From contig CAZQFX010000166.1 of NCBI GenBank assembly GCA_964592775.1, forward strand, positions 1 through 6,241: a stretch of 6,241 bases of DNA, in the 5' to 3' direction. Below the pieces are notes generated by a model, which was given only the letters and a program-made list of their open reading frames with translations, was not told the origin of the DNA and made no database searches. This DNA comes from SURF-21 sp964592775. GTDB taxonomy: Bacteria; Actinomycetota; Geothermincolia; Geothermincolales; RBG-13-55-18. A program made the position numbers and the translations under genes. Each line of letters starts with the position of its first letter. Position 1 is the first letter of the stretch. Below, piece after piece: positions 5,735 through 6,241 of this stretch.

Positions 5735-6241
5735 CGAAAGCGGCCCGGGACGGCGGTGGAACGTCTTTCAGGACAGGTCTCGCCCCGGCCACTGGGATCC
5801 TGATGGCGGTCACGCTAGCCGTGGCCGCCGGTTGCGGTTCCATGGCCCGCACCTACGCGCAGGAGACCCGGTCGAGCTACATAACCGCCCGGGCGGTCCT
5901 GGTGGGAGTGGAGGAATTCCCCGCCCAGACGGAATCGCTGCTGCGCTCGGGGGATATCAGCGCCATGAAAGAAGAGGCCGGGGAGCTCATCACCGATGCC
6001 CGCGGGCTGCTGCCCTCCGCTACCTCCGCCTTCCGCACCGCCGGGGAGAATGCCGAGCTGCTCAAGGGGGAAGGAAGCGAGAAGTTCGACCCTTACGCCG
6101 ACACTATCCTGGAGCTGGTTGGCCTCAACGAAATGGTGATCAACGCCTATTCGGAATATGTCGGCCTCTCCAACTCGGTCTTGCAGGGGCTCCCCTACAG
6201 TCAGGACCCCAAGGCCCTCATGCCCACCCTGGACTACATGG
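5731..6241 (+). CDS. Second predicted lipoprotein, helical, cut by window end
   Basis: The GTG start at 5731 overlaps the preceding stop (GTGA) and follows the purine-rich GGGAGAAGGGA, a good ribosome-binding site, so translation is probably coupled. The visible 170 codons encode a basic N-terminus (Lys3, Arg6, Arg14), a hydrophobic stretch at about 17-33 and the lipobox VAAGC with Cys35, hence a lipoprotein. The mature part is again predicted to be mostly helical and acidic, without recognisable catalytic motifs. Short stretches resemble the first lipoprotein: ARGLL...T....AG..AE here against ARGML...T....AG..AE there. This hints at an old tandem duplication, but the similarity is too weak to prove by eye. 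The function is unknown; the C-terminus lies beyond the window. Confidence 0.72.
   Translation, partial: MTKAARDGGGTSFRTGLAPATGILMAVTLAVAAGCGSMARTYAQETRSSYITARAVLVGVEEFPAQTESLLRSGDISAMKEEAGELITDARGLLPSATSAFRTAGENAELLKGEGSEKFDPYADTILELVGLNEMVINAYSEYVGLSNSVLQGLPYSQDPKALMPTLDYM

Overview
The window comes from a GC-rich bacterial chromosome with ordinary housekeeping genes. The long L25/Ctc-type ribosomal protein, TTG...TATAAT-type promoters and paired lipoproteins would fit a Gram-positive-like, deep-branching Actinomycetota lineage. That placement is an inference with low confidence; nothing here fixes the taxon.

Layout. Bases 1-1503 (minus strand) carry the N-terminal 501 codons of mfd, the transcription-repair coupling factor, and the gene runs off the left edge. 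It is divergent from mgtE (1698-3056, +), a magnesium transporter/channel, and a roughly 195-base intergenic region holds promoters for both. After mgtE comes rplY/ctc (3378-4070, +, ribosomal protein L25) with its own strong promoter, then pth (4135-4689, +, peptidyl-tRNA hydrolase). A strong hairpin lies between rplY and pth. From about 5159 to the right edge, two overlapping genes encode small helical lipoproteins of unknown function; the second is cut by the window end.

The gaps on either side of rplY-pth are not empty. They hold two copies (3089-3220 and 4701-4824) of one short non-coding element. Each copy has 23-bp imperfect terminal inverted repeats of the GGCTCTTC... type and is flanked by 8-bp near-perfect direct repeats, as expected for a miniature non-autonomous relative of ISL3-family insertion sequences. 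A third, unrelated 150-bp element (4896-5045) has 21-bp inverted ends of the GAG-CTGT-GCA type and a 4-bp AGAG duplication. This part of the genome has therefore taken repeated small transposon insertions, all in 3' or intergenic positions.

How the genes relate. rplY and pth are a classic pair serving translation (5S rRNA-binding protein and recycling of stalled peptidyl-tRNA). In many bacteria mfd follows pth on the same strand; here mfd lies on the other side of mgtE and points away, so the local order looks rearranged. The most interesting material is the two families of miniature elements and the uncharacterised lipoprotein pair. I see no defence system, CRISPR array, tRNA or rRNA.
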